This document shows, piece after piece, positions 35,863 through 46,943 of a DNA stretch of 64,000 bases. The notes under the pieces were generated by a model, which worked only from the letters and a program-made list of their open reading frames with translations, was not told where the DNA came from and made no database searches. How positions within the stretch are numbered: the stretch's first letter is position 1; every line of letters begins with the position of its first letter. The position numbers and the translations under genes were made by a program. The stretch is from positions 620,001-684,000 of the forward strand of contig LN554852.1 in NCBI GenBank assembly GCA_000953735.1, written 5' to 3'. Source of the DNA: Moritella viscosa. Lineage in GTDB: Bacteria; Pseudomonadota; Gammaproteobacteria; Enterobacterales; Moritellaceae.

Positions 35863-37518
35863 ATGGATAGTGCTAATATGAACAGGCTTAATACCAAAAA
35901 TTATTCGCGTCAATGGCGTAAAGTAATATTCACCTCAATTGTATTAGGTGGCTTACTTGCGTTATTTTCTTGTTTTTATATTTTAATGTTTTCCAGTGAT
36001 ATTGCCTGGTTCTTTTTATTAGAACTGTACCATGTAAGTATGAGTATTCAGAGTTCACCAATTATTACCGTGCTTGCTAGTGTCATGGGGGTGGTGTGTG
36101 CCTATAAGGCGTATCGTTATAAGCGGACTTTGCGGAAAATAAATTTGGAACTACATAACCTGCAAGGGCAACTTGTAGAGCTGGACCTATCGGCTTATTT
36201 AGATAGTGGCACTGGGTTAGCTAATCGCTTTAAATTTTTAGAGAAACTTGATGCGAGTATGGGAAAAGGTAAGGTTGCGTTATGTATTCTGGATTTAGAC
36301 GACCTTAAAAATATCAATGATACATTAGGTCATAAAGTGGGCGATCAAGTTATCGCAATCATAGCGCAACGTATTAAATTATCGTTAGATAACACACCAC
36401 AACCGAATTTGTATAAGACAAATATTTTCCGTATTGGTGGCGATGAGTTTGCTATTCTCATTATGGGTATTTCAGAAGTCAACGATATCGCGCCTATCTT
36501 GCACAAACTGCTGAAAAACGTTCGCCGAAAAATTGAGTTGTCTGGTGAGAGTATATCTATTGGTGTCAGTATTGGTGTCAGTATCAGTCCTGAACATGGT
36601 ACTTGTAGCGATGCATTACTGAGAAAAGCAGACATGGCAATGTACAAAGTAAAGGCGTCTGGAAAGCATGGCGTTGCCTTTTTCAAACCAGAATACATGC
36701 GAGAATTAGAGTATCGAGTAAACCTAGAACAAGAGATTAATACGGCGATTAGTAAGGGAGAGTTTGAAATTTATTATCAACCCGTTATTGATATCGCCAC
36801 AGAAAAGGAACTGGGATTTGAAGCGTTAATTCGTTGGAATCATCCGGTTCGAGGCTTGGTACCACCCGATGACTTTATTCCTGTTGCAGAGAAAACCGGT
36901 CTTATTGTGCCTATGGGACAGTGGATTATTAAGCAGGTTTGTAGTGATTTGTCTTTGTTGCAGGTGAGTAATCCTGATTACTTTATTGCCATTAATATTG
37001 CGCCACAGCAACTTGCTGATCGTGCTTTTGTACATAATGTTAGAAGTATTTTGGCTTGTTATTCGTTATTACCGAGTCAGATCCATTTTGAGATCACTGA
37101 AACAACATTAATGAATGCAGACAGTCATAATTTACGTGTCTTACGTGAATTAAATAATTTAGGTATTAAATTATGGATTGATGATTTTGGTACCGGTTAT
37201 TCTTCATTTAGCTACCTACACAAATTTCAATTTCATGGCATTAAGCTCGATCGTAGTTTTATTGAAGGTGTCGTTGATTCAGAGCGTAGTCAGAATATTG
37301 TCAAAGGTATTTGTGCGATGGGTGACGCTTTAAAACTAGAATTACTCGGTGAAGGTATTGAACAGATCGAGCAAGCTGAATTTTTGTTAAAGCAAGGTTG
37401 CTCTAAGGTACAGGGATATTGGTACGCAAAACCGATGTCATTATCAACATTAAATATGTGGTTGGCGAACCGAAATGAAAATATGGTCATTGAAATGATT
37501 GAGCAACCATTGGCATAA
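35863..37518 (+). CDS. GGDEF-EAL c-di-GMP turnover protein
   Basis: 551 residues from ATG 35863. Two membrane helices near the N-terminus (about residues 25-50 and 65-85) with little between them, so no periplasmic sensor domain. GGDEF domain has the intact motif RIGGDEFAIL, with no RxxD inhibitory site five residues upstream. The EAL domain keeps GFEALIRW, the DDFGTG loop, KLDRSF and EGIEQIEQ, all needed for phosphodiesterase activity. It could therefore make and degrade c-di-GMP; EAL activity often dominates in such hybrids. Monocistronic. Signal not visible. Confidence 0.9.
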   Translation: MDSANMNRLNTKNYSRQWRKVIFTSIVLGGLLALFSCFYILMFSSDIAWFFLLELYHVSMSIQSSPIITVLASVMGVVCAYKAYRYKRTLRKINLELHNLQGQLVELDLSAYLDSGTGLANRFKFLEKLDASMGKGKVALCILDLDDLKNINDTLGHKVGDQVIAIIAQRIKLSLDNTPQPNLYKTNIFRIGGDEFAILIMGISEVNDIAPILHKLLKNVRRKIELSGESISIGVSIGVSISPEHGTCSDALLRKADMAMYKVKASGKHGVAFFKPEYMRELEYRVNLEQEINTAISKGEFEIYYQPVIDIATEKELGFEALIRWNHPVRGLVPPDDFIPVAEKTGLIVPMGQWIIKQVCSDLSLLQVSNPDYFIAINIAPQQLADRAFVHNVRSILACYSLLPSQIHFEITETTLMNADSHNLRVLRELNNLGIKLWIDDFGTGYSSFSYLHKFQFHGIKLDRSFIEGVVDSERSQNIVKGICAMGDALKLELLGEGIEQIEQAEFLLKQGCSKVQGYWYAKPMSLSTLNMWLANRNENMVIEMIEQPLA

Positions 37519-37810
37519 TTAAATATCTTTCATTAATTTAGTTATTTTTTAAGTGGGTTGTTTTTACGTTGAGCTATGCTATTACATGACTAATATCTTA
37601 ATATGTATATTTTATTATTTTAAATCAGTTACTTGATAATTAAACCTTCTTTGTTCCCTCCTAATTTCAGACCGAAATATATCGTTATTAGAGATGATGA
37701 TGAATTTTTTTGATATTTAATTTCTCATATCACTTTTAAAGATGATTTTATTTTGTTAATTTCAATAAATAAACCAATAAAAATAAAGTTAAATCTAATT
37801 CAATGGGAAG
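37519..37810 (+). other. A/T-rich intergenic region before ilvIH
   Basis: About 290 bases between the GGDEF-EAL stop and the ilvI operator, very A/T rich, with no ORF of note. The T-rich run TTTAAGTGGGTTGTTTTTACG near 37549 could end the upstream transcript, but I see no strong stem. The sequence composition would suit Lrp or H-NS binding, which is speculative. Confidence 0.4.
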
Positions 37811-37817
37811 TTTAAAC

Positions 37818-37837
37818 TTGTAACCAATTTGTTACAA
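37818..37837 (+). promoter_or_regulatory. Palindromic operator over the ilvIH promoter
   Basis: TTGTAAC (37818-37824) N6 GTTACAA (37831-37837) is a perfect 7-base dyad with half-site centres 13 bases apart. It overlaps a good -10 hexamer TACAAT (37833-37838), with a poor -35 TTTAAA 16 bases upstream. The position is that of a repressor site controlling ilvIH. The binding protein is not identified; the motif is not an Lrp consensus. Confidence 0.6.
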
Positions 37838-37888
37838 TGTGGACAGTTGTCAAACTAGAATTAGGATATGGGCCGGGAGGGCCTGCTT

Positions 37889-39616
37889 ATGGAAATGTTG
37901 TCTGGTGCCGAAATGGTAATCCGCTCACTGGAAGATGAAGGTATTGAGCATATCTTCGGTTATCCTGGTGGCTCTGTTCTTGATATTTATGATGCGTTAT
38001 TCGAATCAAGTCAAATTGAACATTTTTTAGTGCGTCATGAGCAAGCAGCAGTACATGCTGCAGATGGTTATGCACGTTCAACAGGGAAAGTTGGTACGGT
38101 CCTTGTTACATCTGGACCAGGTGCAACAAACTGTATTACAGGTATTGCAACAGCATATATGGACTCGATTCCTCTTGTTGTTTTATCAGGTCAGGTTCCT
38201 ACCTCAATGATAGGTAACGATGCATTCCAGGAAACGGACATGATGGGCGTTTCTCGTCCTGTCGTGAAGCACAGCTTTTTATGTAAAACTGCTGCTGATA
38301 TTCCTGATGCAATCAAAAAAGCGTATTATATCGCATCAACAGGTCGTCCTGGGCCTGTAGTGATTGATTTACCAAAAGATACGCAAAATCCATTATTGAA
38401 ATTTCCGTACAAATACCCTGAAAACGTCTCTATGCGTTCATATAATCCTGTTAAATCGGGTCATAAAGGACAAATACGTAAAGCGGTTAAAGCGATTGCC
38501 ACTGCGAAAAAACCAGTGTTGTATGTTGGTGGCGGTGCAGTTATTGCAAATGCTGAAGCGCAAGTACTGAAATTTGCTGAACAGCTAAACCTACCGGTAA
38601 CGAATACTTTGATGGGACTGGGTATATTCCCAGGCACACACCCACAAAATATCGGCATGTTAGGCATGCATGGTACGTTTGAAGCGAATAAGACGATGCA
38701 CAACTCGGATCTTATTATTTGCCTTGGTGCACGTTTTGATGATCGTGTAACGAATGCGATTGATAAATTTTGTCCAGACGCCAAAATCATTCATGTAGAT
38801 ATCGATCCAACGTCAATTTCGAAAACAGTCCATGCAGATATTCCAATTGTTGGTTCTATCGAAGTGGTTGTTGAGCAGATGCTAGAGATTATTGATGAAC
38901 TGCAAGTTACGGCCAATAAGGAAGAGCGTGGTACGTGGTGGAAAGAAATTGATGGCTGGCGTACTAAGCAATGCTTAAGTTATGAAACAGGTTCGTCAAT
39001 TAAACCGCAAGCCGTTATCGAAGGCTTATATAAACATACAGAGGGTAAAGCGATTATTGCCTCGGATGTAGGTCAGCATCAAATGTTTGGTGCCTTGTAC
39101 TATCCGTATGATAAACCGCGTCAATGGATCAACTCTGGTGGTCTCGGCACGATGGGCTTTGGTTTCCCAGCAGCTATGGGTGCTAAAATTGCACACCCAG
39201 AAAAAGTTGTATGTTGTATCTCGGGCGATGGTTCAATTCAAATGAACATTCAAGAGCTATCTACATGCCTACAGTATGGTATTGCGGTGAAGATTATTAC
39301 CCTGAATAACGGTGCGCTAGGCATGGTTAAGCAGTGGCAGAAAATGTTCTATGATGGTCGTCATTCTCATTCTTATATGGAGTCTATGCCTGATTTTGTT
39401 AAATTAGCAGAAGCTTATCATCACGTTGGTATTCAGGTAAGTAAACCTGAAGATCTTGATAATGCGTTTGCTGAGTGCTTCTCGGAAGAAAATAAAAATC
39501 GTGTTGTATTTATGGATATTATTATTGATCCAGAAGAACATGTATATCCGATGCAAATTAAATATGGTGCAATGGACGATATGTATTTAAGTAAGACGGA
39601 GAAAACCACATCATGA
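37889..39616 (+). CDS. ilvI: Acetolactate synthase III large subunit
   Basis: 575 residues from the ATG at 37889 ([10 protein letters not shown]), with GGGAGGG upstream, as in E. coli IlvI (574 residues). An ATG at 37868 in the same frame is less likely. TPP- and FAD-dependent: [29 protein letters not shown] (with the catalytic Glu) and the TPP-Mg motif [16 protein letters not shown] are intact. Catalyses the first common step in valine, leucine and isoleucine synthesis. Coupled to ilvH by a four-base overlap. Confidence 0.96.
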   Translation: MEMLSGAEMVIRSLEDEGIEHIFGYPGGSVLDIYDALFESSQIEHFLVRHEQAAVHAADGYARSTGKVGTVLVTSGPGATNCITGIATAYMDSIPLVVLSGQVPTSMIGNDAFQETDMMGVSRPVVKHSFLCKTAADIPDAIKKAYYIASTGRPGPVVIDLPKDTQNPLLKFPYKYPENVSMRSYNPVKSGHKGQIRKAVKAIATAKKPVLYVGGGAVIANAEAQVLKFAEQLNLPVTNTLMGLGIFPGTHPQNIGMLGMHGTFEANKTMHNSDLIICLGARFDDRVTNAIDKFCPDAKIIHVDIDPTSISKTVHADIPIVGSIEVVVEQMLEIIDELQVTANKEERGTWWKEIDGWRTKQCLSYETGSSIKPQAVIEGLYKHTEGKAIIASDVGQHQMFGALYYPYDKPRQWINSGGLGTMGFGFPAAMGAKIAHPEKVVCCISGDGSIQMNIQELSTCLQYGIAVKIITLNNGALGMVKQWQKMFYDGRHSHSYMESMPDFVKLAEAYHHVGIQVSKPEDLDNAFAECFSEENKNRVVFMDIIIDPEEHVYPMQIKYGAMDDMYLSKTEKTTS

Positions 39617-40107
39617 GACGTATAATTTCAATATTAACAGAAAATGAATCGGGTGCTTTGTCACGTATCGTTGGCCTGTTCTCACAACGTGGTTATAACA
39701 TTGAATCTTTGACTGTATCAACGACAGATGATGAAACATTATCACGTTTGACGTTAGTCACGAACGGTGACCGTGCTGTGATTGAACAAATCATGAAGCA
39801 ATTAAATAAGCTGATTGATGTATTAAAAGTAAGTGATCTGACTGAAGGTGCGCATATTGAGCGTGAGCTATTACTTATTAAAGTAAAAGCTGCAGGTTTT
39901 GTACGCGCAGAAGTGAAACGTACATCAGATATTTTCCGTGGGCAAATTGTTGATATCACGGATTCTTTATATACCGTACAACTGGCGGGTGACAGCGACA
40001 AGCTTGATGCTTTCATCGAAACATTAGCATCACATACTGAGATTGTTGAAGTGGTTCGAAGTGGTGTTTGTGGTATCGCACGTGGCGAACGCTGTTTAAA
40101 AGCATAA
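39613..40107 (+). CDS. ilvH: Acetolactate synthase III regulatory subunit
   Basis: 164 residues. N-terminal ACT domain ([34 protein letters not shown]) with the glycine and asparagine that bind valine in IlvH, and a C-terminal ACT-like domain. Confers valine feedback inhibition and full activity on IlvI. ATGA overlap with ilvI. Followed by a strong terminator. Confidence 0.97.
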   Translation: MRRIISILTENESGALSRIVGLFSQRGYNIESLTVSTTDDETLSRLTLVTNGDRAVIEQIMKQLNKLIDVLKVSDLTEGAHIERELLLIKVKAAGFVRAEVKRTSDIFRGQIVDITDSLYTVQLAGDSDKLDAFIETLASHTEIVEVVRSGVCGIARGERCLKA

Positions 40108-40127
40108 TATAGCGTTATCATAACTAT

Positions 40128-40164
40128 AAAAGCCAGCGCATATAATATGAGCTGGCTTTTTATT
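40128..40164 (+). terminator. Terminator of ilvIH
   Basis: AAAAGCCAGC (40128-40137) pairs perfectly with GCTGGCTTTT (40151-40160), 13-base loop, then TATT. It begins 20 bases after the ilvH stop. Confidence 0.88.
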
Positions 40165-40190
40165 AAGCTTAATTTGCTACGTTAGGACAC

Positions 40191-40541
40191 TTATACTAAT
40201 TTAGATATTTCACTATCAAATAGATTCTTCATTAAACCTACAAACTCTTCGATAAATGCCATTTGTTCATTACTTGGCGGTACATCCCAAGCACTTGATA
40301 ATACTTCTTCTAAATCACCGACAATCGCGTCTATTTCACGGATAATCACAAAGCGGTGCTTTTCAGTAAGCTGCTGATGTTGATTACAAACAGTCATAGT
40401 ATTACTGGCGATATGTTCAGAAAAAATATCCCCAATTGTATCTGTTGTTGAAGCGTTCTGTTGGCTATGGTTTTCAAAAATAGCTAAGTTGTCAGCTAAA
40501 AAATGGATAAGCTGAATATAACCATCACTGTTTGTTATCAT
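40191..40541 (-). CDS. DUF3802-like small acidic protein
   Basis: 116 residues, predicted cytosolic and helical, rich in Asp and Glu. ITNSDGYIQLIHFLADNLAIF at the N-terminus and REIDAIVGDLEEVLSSAWD and NEQMAFIEEFVGLMKNLFD near the end resemble DUF3802 proteins of Vibrio and Shewanella (recognised from memory). Function is not known. Single gene converging on ilvIH. Confidence 0.6.
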   Translation of the reverse strand: MITNSDGYIQLIHFLADNLAIFENHSQQNASTTDTIGDIFSEHIASNTMTVCNQHQQLTEKHRFVIIREIDAIVGDLEEVLSSAWDVPPSNEQMAFIEEFVGLMKNLFDSEISKLV

Positions 40542-40704
40542 AATTATTTACCGCGTTAAATATAAGAATGACATGTTATTACACCGTATATATGCCGCGA
40601 AAAGCGGGGGGTATAATTAACAACTCAAGATAGGTTGTTAATATTCATTGGAATATAAACATGTATAAGGCTTAATTATGCGCTGACCATCTAGAGAGGT
40701 AAAG

Positions 40705-40738
40705 TAGAACAGAAAACAAAGCGTAATTTTCTGTTCTA
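40705..40738. terminator. 12-bp hairpin between hydratase and DUF3802 genes
   Basis: TAGAACAGAAAA (40705-40716) pairs perfectly with TTTTCTGTTCTA (40727-40738). It lies 92 bases past the enoyl-CoA hydratase stop on the minus strand and is probably its terminator, although the T content comes from within the stem. A TTTGTG run follows on the plus strand. Confidence 0.5.
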
Positions 40739-40829
40739 TTTGTGTCTTATTCATAACTGTATTTGTTAGTAGCTAAGCAGGTACCTATAAATAGGTATCA
40801 ACTTGGGCTGTTAGTACAAATCTGATCTG

Positions 40830-41603
40830 TTAATTGAATCGTGAGAAATCTGGTTTACGTTTTTGCATAAATGCGCTCACTGCTTCTTTTGATTCTTCGC
40901 TTTCAAGTGCTGTCGAGAAATGCGCTAGCTCAATATGGATCACTTTTTCTATCTGGCTAATTAACTCAGCTTTCATTAATTTTTTGGTGTTACGTAATGA
41001 AGCAGGGGCTTTAGCTGCGAGCTTTAAGGCGCTTTTTTCTGCCATCGCAAATAATTCATCCGCAGGTAATACTTTATTAGCAAGACCAATTTCTAATGCT
41101 GTTTGTGCATCAAATTTGTCGGCAAGCAACATCATTTCAGATGCTCGCTGATGGCCCGCCATTCGGGGTAATATCAGACTTGCGGCATATTCAGGCACAG
41201 CTGCAAGATCTGTAAATGGTAAGCGAAGTACAGTGTTCTCGGCAAGGTAAACTAGGTCACAGTGCATTAACATTGTCGTACCAATACCAACAGCTGGGCC
41301 AGCTGCAGCCGCAATCACTGGTTTGGTGAAATGTAATAAGGTAAGCATGTATTGTACTAATGGCTGGTCTTTAGAAAAGTCCATCCCGTTCATGAAGTCG
41401 GCCATATCATTACCCGCACAAAAACAATTCTCTGAACCTCTAAGTATCACTACGCGCACTGCAGGGTTAGTATCGGCCTGGCTAAAAGCCTCTGTTAGCT
41501 CAGTATAAAATGTACTATTAAATGCATTGAGCTTATTTAATCGGTTAAGGGTTAAGGTTAATACGCCTTGTTCATTTAACTGTGTTAGTAAATAAGTTGC
41601 CAT
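40830..41603 (-). CDS. Enoyl-CoA hydratase/isomerase family protein
   Basis: 257-residue crotonase-fold protein. Oxyanion-hole region SENCFCAGNDMADF (about residues 55-68) and AGPAVGIGTTMLMHCDLV (about 103-120) are typical. At the catalytic position TDLAAVPEYAASLILPR carries one acidic residue, as in the enoyl-CoA isomerase (Eci/PaaG) branch more than in two-glutamate hydratases. The reaction is on acyl-CoA intermediates of fatty-acid or aromatic degradation, but which is unclear. It is alone on its strand. Confidence 0.8.
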   Translation of the reverse strand: MATYLLTQLNEQGVLTLTLNRLNKLNAFNSTFYTELTEAFSQADTNPAVRVVILRGSENCFCAGNDMADFMNGMDFSKDQPLVQYMLTLLHFTKPVIAAAAGPAVGIGTTMLMHCDLVYLAENTVLRLPFTDLAAVPEYAASLILPRMAGHQRASEMMLLADKFDAQTALEIGLANKVLPADELFAMAEKSALKLAAKAPASLRNTKKLMKAELISQIEKVIHIELAHFSTALESEESKEAVSAFMQKRKPDFSRFN

Positions 41604-41846
41604 TTGTTCATCCTGCTAATGGTGTTTATAAACCACTATTTTGCCATGTAAACAGCTTTAATTGAACTGCTAATGTTAAGGCTAGGTAGGCGGTATGTTA
41701 ATAATGTTTGTGGTTTATTTGTTATATATACTCAAGCCAAGTAGTTTGCATATAACAAAAAGGAATAAAAAATCATTATTTATTCTTTGTGGTTATCCTT
41801 AACAGTCGTTAACCTTTAATTAATTCAGCACAGTGGAAGCCGTAAT

Positions 41847-43643
41847 ATGCTATTAAAGGAACTATCATCATTGACGAGTCCGTTGAGTGAACTGCAGTTA
41901 TCGAAATTGCAATTAGCACTTAATGATTTGTCTCCGACGCAAACCGCGTGGGTCAGTGGGTATTTGGCAGGGATAAGTCAAGCATCTGGAGGTCAAGTAC
42001 AAGCGCAAGGAGCGGTTTCTCAACCTGCTCAACGTGTGACTATTTTATTTGGTTCACAAACCGGTAATGCTAAAGGCGTAGCGGAAGAACTTTATGAACA
42101 GGCACAAGCGCAAGGTATTCCAGCCCGACTTGTTAATATGGCAGATTATAAAGCCAAAGAATTGAAAACAGAATCGCACTTGCTGATTGTTGCGAGTACG
42201 AATGGTGAGGGCGAAGCCCCTGATGATGCTATTACCTTTCATGAGTTCTTGGCCTCTAAGAAAGCGCCCAAAGTACCTGAACTTAAATATAGTGTTTGTG
42301 CATTAGGTGATTCAAGTTATGAATTTTATTGCCAAACGGGATTAGAGTTTGATGAACGCTTAGCAGCCCTTGGTGCTGAAGCTGTCGTTGCTCGTGCAGA
42401 CTGCGATGTTGATTATGATGACGCGGTTGCAATATGGAGTGAATTGGCGCTTACAGCTGTTAAAACAACGTTAAAAGAAGCGACCACTGATACTGCTCCT
42501 ATTGCCGCTGTAGCGACGAATCATGTCGCGAATTCTTATTCTAAAAAGAAGCCATATAAAACCGAATTATTAGTGAATCAAAAGATTACTGGACGTTTCT
42601 CAGGTAAAGACATTCGTCATGTTGAGATTGCGTTAGAAGATTCCGGGATAAGCTATCAGGCTGGTGATGCATTAGGGATCTGGTTTAAGAATGATCCAAT
42701 CCTTGTCGATGCTATTTTAGAACAACTGGAATTAGATGGAACACAAACCGTTACCGTGGCGAATGAAACTGAAAGTTTACGTGATGCTCTGATTAATCGT
42801 TTCGAATTAACCCAGAGTTATCCAAGCTTCATTCAGGCTTATGCTGAAATATCGGGTTCGAAAAAATTAGCAAAATTACTCGATGATAAAACAGCGTTAC
42901 GTCACTATTGTTATGGTCGCCAAATCTTAGATGTGATTGACGAAAAGAAAGCAAAATTAACAGCAGAGCAATTGCTTAGTGGTTTACGCAAGTTAACACC
43001 ACGTCTTTATTCAATCGCCTCAAGTCCTAATGAAGCAGAAGGCGAAGTTCATTTAACGGTTGCAGTAGTTGATTATCAGCAAAGTGGTGAGCAACGCATT
43101 GGTGGTGCTTCTGGTTTCCTTCAACGTCTTGAAGAAGGGGCTGAGGTTGAAGTCTTTGTTGAGCATAACGATAACTTCCGTTTACCAAATAATGATGATA
43201 CACCTGTGATCATGATTGGTCCTGGTACTGGAATTGCACCATTCCGTGCCTTTGTACAAGAACGTGATGTACGTGAAGCTGCAGGAAATAACTGGTTATT
43301 TTTTGGTAACCAACACTTTACTGATGACTTCTTGTATCAAACTGAATGGCAGGACTACTTGAAATCGGGTCTATTGACTAAGATGGATGTAGCGTTCTCA
43401 CGCGACCAAGCCGAGAAGATTTATGTACAAGACCGTTTACGTGAAAATGCCGCAGAACTGTATACTTGGTTAGAACAAGGTGCACATGTTTATGTTTGCG
43501 GTGATGGCGATAGAATGGCGAAAGATGTGAATGAAGCATTGATCGAGATTGTAGCAGAACAAGGTAAATTAGTGCGTAGTGAAGCAGAAGAGTATGTCGC
43601 TGAACTACGTCGAAATAAACGTTATCAGAGGGATGTTTACTGA
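41847..43643 (+). CDS. cysJ: Sulfite reductase flavoprotein alpha subunit
   Basis: 598 residues (E. coli 599). Flavodoxin-like FMN domain with [17 protein letters not shown] around residues 73-89, then FAD-binding RLYSIASSP and NADP-binding [14 protein letters not shown], ending in the family tail [16 protein letters not shown]. Passes electrons from NADPH through FAD and FMN to CysI. First gene of cysJIH; its stop overlaps cysI start by one base. Confidence 0.97.
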   Translation: MLLKELSSLTSPLSELQLSKLQLALNDLSPTQTAWVSGYLAGISQASGGQVQAQGAVSQPAQRVTILFGSQTGNAKGVAEELYEQAQAQGIPARLVNMADYKAKELKTESHLLIVASTNGEGEAPDDAITFHEFLASKKAPKVPELKYSVCALGDSSYEFYCQTGLEFDERLAALGAEAVVARADCDVDYDDAVAIWSELALTAVKTTLKEATTDTAPIAAVATNHVANSYSKKKPYKTELLVNQKITGRFSGKDIRHVEIALEDSGISYQAGDALGIWFKNDPILVDAILEQLELDGTQTVTVANETESLRDALINRFELTQSYPSFIQAYAEISGSKKLAKLLDDKTALRHYCYGRQILDVIDEKKAKLTAEQLLSGLRKLTPRLYSIASSPNEAEGEVHLTVAVVDYQQSGEQRIGGASGFLQRLEEGAEVEVFVEHNDNFRLPNNDDTPVIMIGPGTGIAPFRAFVQERDVREAAGNNWLFFGNQHFTDDFLYQTEWQDYLKSGLLTKMDVAFSRDQAEKIYVQDRLRENAAELYTWLEQGAHVYVCGDGDRMAKDVNEALIEIVAEQGKLVRSEAEEYVAELRRNKRYQRDVY

Positions 43644-45331
43644 TGAGCGACAAGAAATTAGCGGTTAACGAACGCATTAAAACGGAAAGTAACCTTTTAC
43701 GTGGCACCATTGCTGAAGGTCTTGCGAATCAAATCACTGGCGGGCTGTCAGATGATGATATGCAATTAACGAAATTCCATGGCTTCTATCAACAAGATGA
43801 TCGTGATATTCGTGCCGAACGTCAGAAACAAAAATTAGAACCTCGTCATAGCTTTATGTTACGAGCACGTGTTCCTGGTGGTATTTGTAGCCCTGAACAA
43901 TGGCTCGAGATCGATCGTATTGCCAGTGATTTAACTATTTATGGCAGCATCCGCTTAACGACGCGTCAAACGTTTCAGTATCACGGTATTTTAAAGCCAC
44001 AAGTGAAACCACTTATCCAAGCGTTGGGGTCGGTTAACTTAGATTCGATTGCGGCATGTGGTGATGTGAACCGTAATGTAATGTGTACGCCAAATCCAGT
44101 TGAATCAGCATTACATCAAGAAGCTTATGCGTGGGCAATTCGTTTAAGTGATGACTTATTACCAAACACCAATGCGTATGCAGAACTCTGGTTAGACGGT
44201 GAAAAAGTGCATAGTAATGAGGTTGAGTCTATGTATGGACCAACTTATTTACCGCGTAAATTTAAGATTGCAGTTGCTATCCCGCCACACAATGATGTAG
44301 ATATTCACGCTAATGACTTAAACTTTGTAGCGGTTGGTGATAACGGTAAATTAGCAGGCTTCAATGTATTAGTTGGTGGAGGCATGGGAACAACGCATGG
44401 TGATGTGAATACTTTCCCGCGTTTGGCCGATGATTTTGGTTTTGTAAAACCAGAAGATGCAGTTGAAATCGCGAAAGCGGTATTAACAGTACAACGTGAT
44501 TGGGGTTGCCGTACTGATCGTAAACGTGCTCGCTTGAAATATACACTTGAAGATAACGGTGTGGATAAATTCCGCGCAGAAGTCGAACTACGCTCAGGTA
44601 TTAAGTTCGAAGCACCAAAAGCAATTGAATTTACCACTCGTGGAGATCGTTTTGGCTGGATCAAAGGCGTTGATAATAAATGGCATTTAACTCTATTTAT
44701 TGAAAATGGCCGTATTGTTGATACCGAAACACATCCAATTAAAACAGGGTTAGTTGAAATTGCTAAGATCCACCAAGGTGATTTTAGAATGACAGCCAAC
44801 CAAAATTTAATCATTGCCGGTGTAGCAGAGCAAGATAAAGAACAAATCGAACGTCTCGCACGTTTATATGGTCTGTACTCCGACGAATTAAGTCAGCAAC
44901 GCTTGAACTCAATGGCGTGTGTTGCACTGCCGACATGTGCGTTAGCAATGGCTGAAGCAGAACGTTATTTACCATCATTGGTGACTAAAGTTGAGGGTTT
45001 GCTAACAAAACACGGTATTCCTGACGAGCACTTTGTGATGCGTATGACAGGTTGTCCCAATGGTTGTGGTCGTCCATTTTTAGCGGAAGTTGGCTTTGTT
45101 GGTAAAGGTCCGGGCAAATACAATATGTATTTGGGCGCGAAGAATAACGGCATGCGTTTAAACAAGATGTATCGTGAGAATATTGGTGAAACTGAGATCT
45201 TAACGATTCTTGATGAATTAATTGCTGAATGGGCAACCAATGCATTACCAGACGAACGTTTCGGTGATTTCGTGGTACGTCGTGAAGTGATTAAACCTGT
45301 AATTATAGCGTCGAGAGATTTCCATGGCTAG
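43643..45331 (+). CDS. cysI: Sulfite reductase hemoprotein beta subunit
   Basis: 562 residues. Siroheme-[4Fe-4S] centre ligated by CVALPTC and CPNGC near residues 430 and 470; the siroheme-binding basic residues around [15 protein letters not shown] and [10 protein letters not shown] are present. Six-electron reduction of sulfite to sulfide. Coupled upstream to cysJ and overlaps cysH start by eight bases. Confidence 0.97.
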   Translation: MSDKKLAVNERIKTESNLLRGTIAEGLANQITGGLSDDDMQLTKFHGFYQQDDRDIRAERQKQKLEPRHSFMLRARVPGGICSPEQWLEIDRIASDLTIYGSIRLTTRQTFQYHGILKPQVKPLIQALGSVNLDSIAACGDVNRNVMCTPNPVESALHQEAYAWAIRLSDDLLPNTNAYAELWLDGEKVHSNEVESMYGPTYLPRKFKIAVAIPPHNDVDIHANDLNFVAVGDNGKLAGFNVLVGGGMGTTHGDVNTFPRLADDFGFVKPEDAVEIAKAVLTVQRDWGCRTDRKRARLKYTLEDNGVDKFRAEVELRSGIKFEAPKAIEFTTRGDRFGWIKGVDNKWHLTLFIENGRIVDTETHPIKTGLVEIAKIHQGDFRMTANQNLIIAGVAEQDKEQIERLARLYGLYSDELSQQRLNSMACVALPTCALAMAEAERYLPSLVTKVEGLLTKHGIPDEHFVMRMTGCPNGCGRPFLAEVGFVGKGPGKYNMYLGAKNNGMRLNKMYRENIGETEILTILDELIAEWATNALPDERFGDFVVRREVIKPVIIASRDFHG

Positions 45332-46085
45332 ATTGAACCTAGATGAATTATTAACGTTAGATAAGGCGAGCCAGAAAGCAGCTTTAGCTGTGGTTAATGC
45401 TCAGCTAGAGGAGATGACCGCAGAGCAACGTGTCGACTGGGCTGCCACTGAGTTGGGTGACAAGTTAGTATTGTCATCGAGCTTTGGTATTCAAGCCGCT
45501 GTATGTTTACATTTGTTAACACAGTTTAAGCCTGATATTCCGGTTATTTTAACCGATACAGGATATTTATTTCCTGAAACCTATCAGTTTATTGATGAGT
45601 TAACTCAGCAGCTAAGCCTTAATTTACAAATATATACTGCGCCACAGTCACCTGCTTGGCAGGAGTCGCGTTATGGTAAGTTATGGGAGCAGGGTGTTGA
45701 AGGGATCACGCAATATAATGTGCTTAATAAAGTAGAACCAATGAAACGCGCACTTAAAGAATTAGGTGCGCAAGTATGGTTTTCTGGATTACGCCGTAGT
45801 CAGTCATCAAGTCGCGAAGCATTACCGGTATTGTCTATTCAAAATGGCTGTTTTAAATTTTTGCCTATTATTGATTGGACCAATAAAGAAATTCATTATT
45901 ATCTGAAAAATAATGGGTTGAATTATCATCCGTTGTGGGAGCAGAATTATGTCTCGGTCGGTGATGTGCATACGTCACAACCGCTGCAACCTGGGATGAC
46001 GGAAGAAGAAACACGCTTCTTTGGTTTGAAGCGTGAGTGTGGTCTACATGAAGAAAATGATGAAGTGGGTGGTAGCGGAATTTAA
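45324..46085 (+). CDS. cysH: PAPS reductase
   Basis: 253 residues. Nucleotide-binding loop SSFGIQAAV near 52-60, [10 protein letters not shown], and the C-terminal catalytic cysteine in KRECGLHEE. The cysteine pairs CC...CxxC that mark APS reductases are absent, so this is the thioredoxin-dependent PAPS type. Reduces PAPS to sulfite for CysJI. Last gene of the operon, followed by a strong terminator. Confidence 0.96.
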   Translation: MARLNLDELLTLDKASQKAALAVVNAQLEEMTAEQRVDWAATELGDKLVLSSSFGIQAAVCLHLLTQFKPDIPVILTDTGYLFPETYQFIDELTQQLSLNLQIYTAPQSPAWQESRYGKLWEQGVEGITQYNVLNKVEPMKRALKELGAQVWFSGLRRSQSSSREALPVLSIQNGCFKFLPIIDWTNKEIHYYLKNNGLNYHPLWEQNYVSVGDVHTSQPLQPGMTEEETRFFGLKRECGLHEENDEVGGSGI

Positions 46086-46123
46086 GTTCAAGCTGCCACT
46101 AATATCGCTTGGTTGTTAATAAG

Positions 46124-46156
46124 GCTTAGTTCTGACTCGTTAGAACTAAGCTTTTT
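46124..46156 (+). terminator. Terminator of cysJIH
   Basis: GCTTAGTTCT (46124-46133) pairs perfectly with AGAACTAAGC (46142-46151), loop of eight, then TTTTT. It overlaps the last codons of the convergent gene at 46146. Confidence 0.9.
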
Positions 46157-46553
46157 GCCATTCAGGCGTTGTGTTATCAACCGGCGCTGCTTCTGGTGTT
46201 GATTGTGTCTCTTTTTCTTCATTTTCTTCTGATGCTGATTTTTTGGCTTCATCTAATTCTTTTTGCAACTCTTCTATTTTTTGCTTAGTTTTATCCCAGC
46301 CTGACTCTGCACCTTGTTTTAAGGATTCGAACCACTCATCGCTGTTATCCGTACTATTCTCTAATAGTTCTTCCGTTTTACTTTTCGCGGCTTCCATTGC
46401 TTTATTGGTTGCTTCTCTTGTTTTATCCCATGCTTCTCCCATGGCCTCTTTAGAAGCATCCCATGCGTCATCTGCGTTATTTGCTTGAACTGCGAATGTC
46501 GAAAAGCAACTTGCTAGGCTGATTATTAAAATGGGTATTTTTTTCATCATCAC
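46146..46553 (-). CDS. Periplasmic acidic helical protein with DK-repeat
   Basis: 135 residues. A Sec signal (hydrophobic core about residues 6-20) ends near AVQANNADD. The mature part is a nearly continuous amphipathic helix rich in Ala, Lys, Glu and Asp with repeated W-D-x-S/T-K/R units (DAWDASKEAM, EAWDKTREAT, GWDKTKQKI), a pattern like LEA or YgaU-type stress proteins. A low-complexity Glu/Thr/Pro tail follows. Several starts are possible (MMMKK). No enzyme domain and no partner; it could be an envelope stabiliser, which is a guess. Confidence 0.6.
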   Translation of the reverse strand: MMMKKIPILIISLASCFSTFAVQANNADDAWDASKEAMGEAWDKTREATNKAMEAAKSKTEELLENSTDNSDEWFESLKQGAESGWDKTKQKIEELQKELDEAKKSASEENEEKETQSTPEAAPVDNTTPEWQKA

Positions 46554-46850
46554 TCGCTTTTTCTTTCAATCGGATCGGTTTTATAACTAAATTGTAGCAA
46601 ATATTGCTTAGCCGCGTCATCCCTCAATAGATATACGAGTAGTAACTATTAGCTGTGAAGTAATTGGGTTATTGTATCAATTTTGTATTTCACAATGGTC
46701 GCGGCTTTAATACTTAAATGCATGTCTATATACAAGGCAACAACAAATAACAAGGAGGTCAGGGTAAACATAAGTAGGGTCATGGAACTATAAATGCTTT
46801 TTCGGTGGCTATGTACAATCGGAAGTTAATTGGTTTTATATTACTATTCT
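46554..46850. other. Gap upstream of the acidic helical protein
   Basis: About 300 bases holding the promoter of the minus-strand gene at 46553 by position. A perfect AAGGAGGT sequence at 46752-46759 is not followed by a usable ORF. No RNA gene or repeat was seen. Confidence 0.4.
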
Positions 46851-46854
46851 AGCT

Positions 46855-46884
46855 ATAAAAAAGCCAAGTGGTTAACTTGGCTTT
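46855..46884 (-). terminator. Terminator of pepD
   Basis: AAAGCCAAG (46860-46868) pairs with CTTGGCTTT (46876-46884), and on the minus strand the stem runs into TTTTTTATAG. It lies about 60 bases after the pepD stop. Confidence 0.88.
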
Positions 46885-46943
46885 GTTGTCATTGACCGCA
46901 TGTTATCAACAATGTGAGAAGTGCGGTTTATAAAGGGGGGTCG

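Noticed and set aside
46752-46759. Perfect Shine-Dalgarno-like AAGGAGGT in the gap before the acidic helical protein
   Set aside because: No start codon with a usable frame follows; the nearest ATG codes for only three residues.
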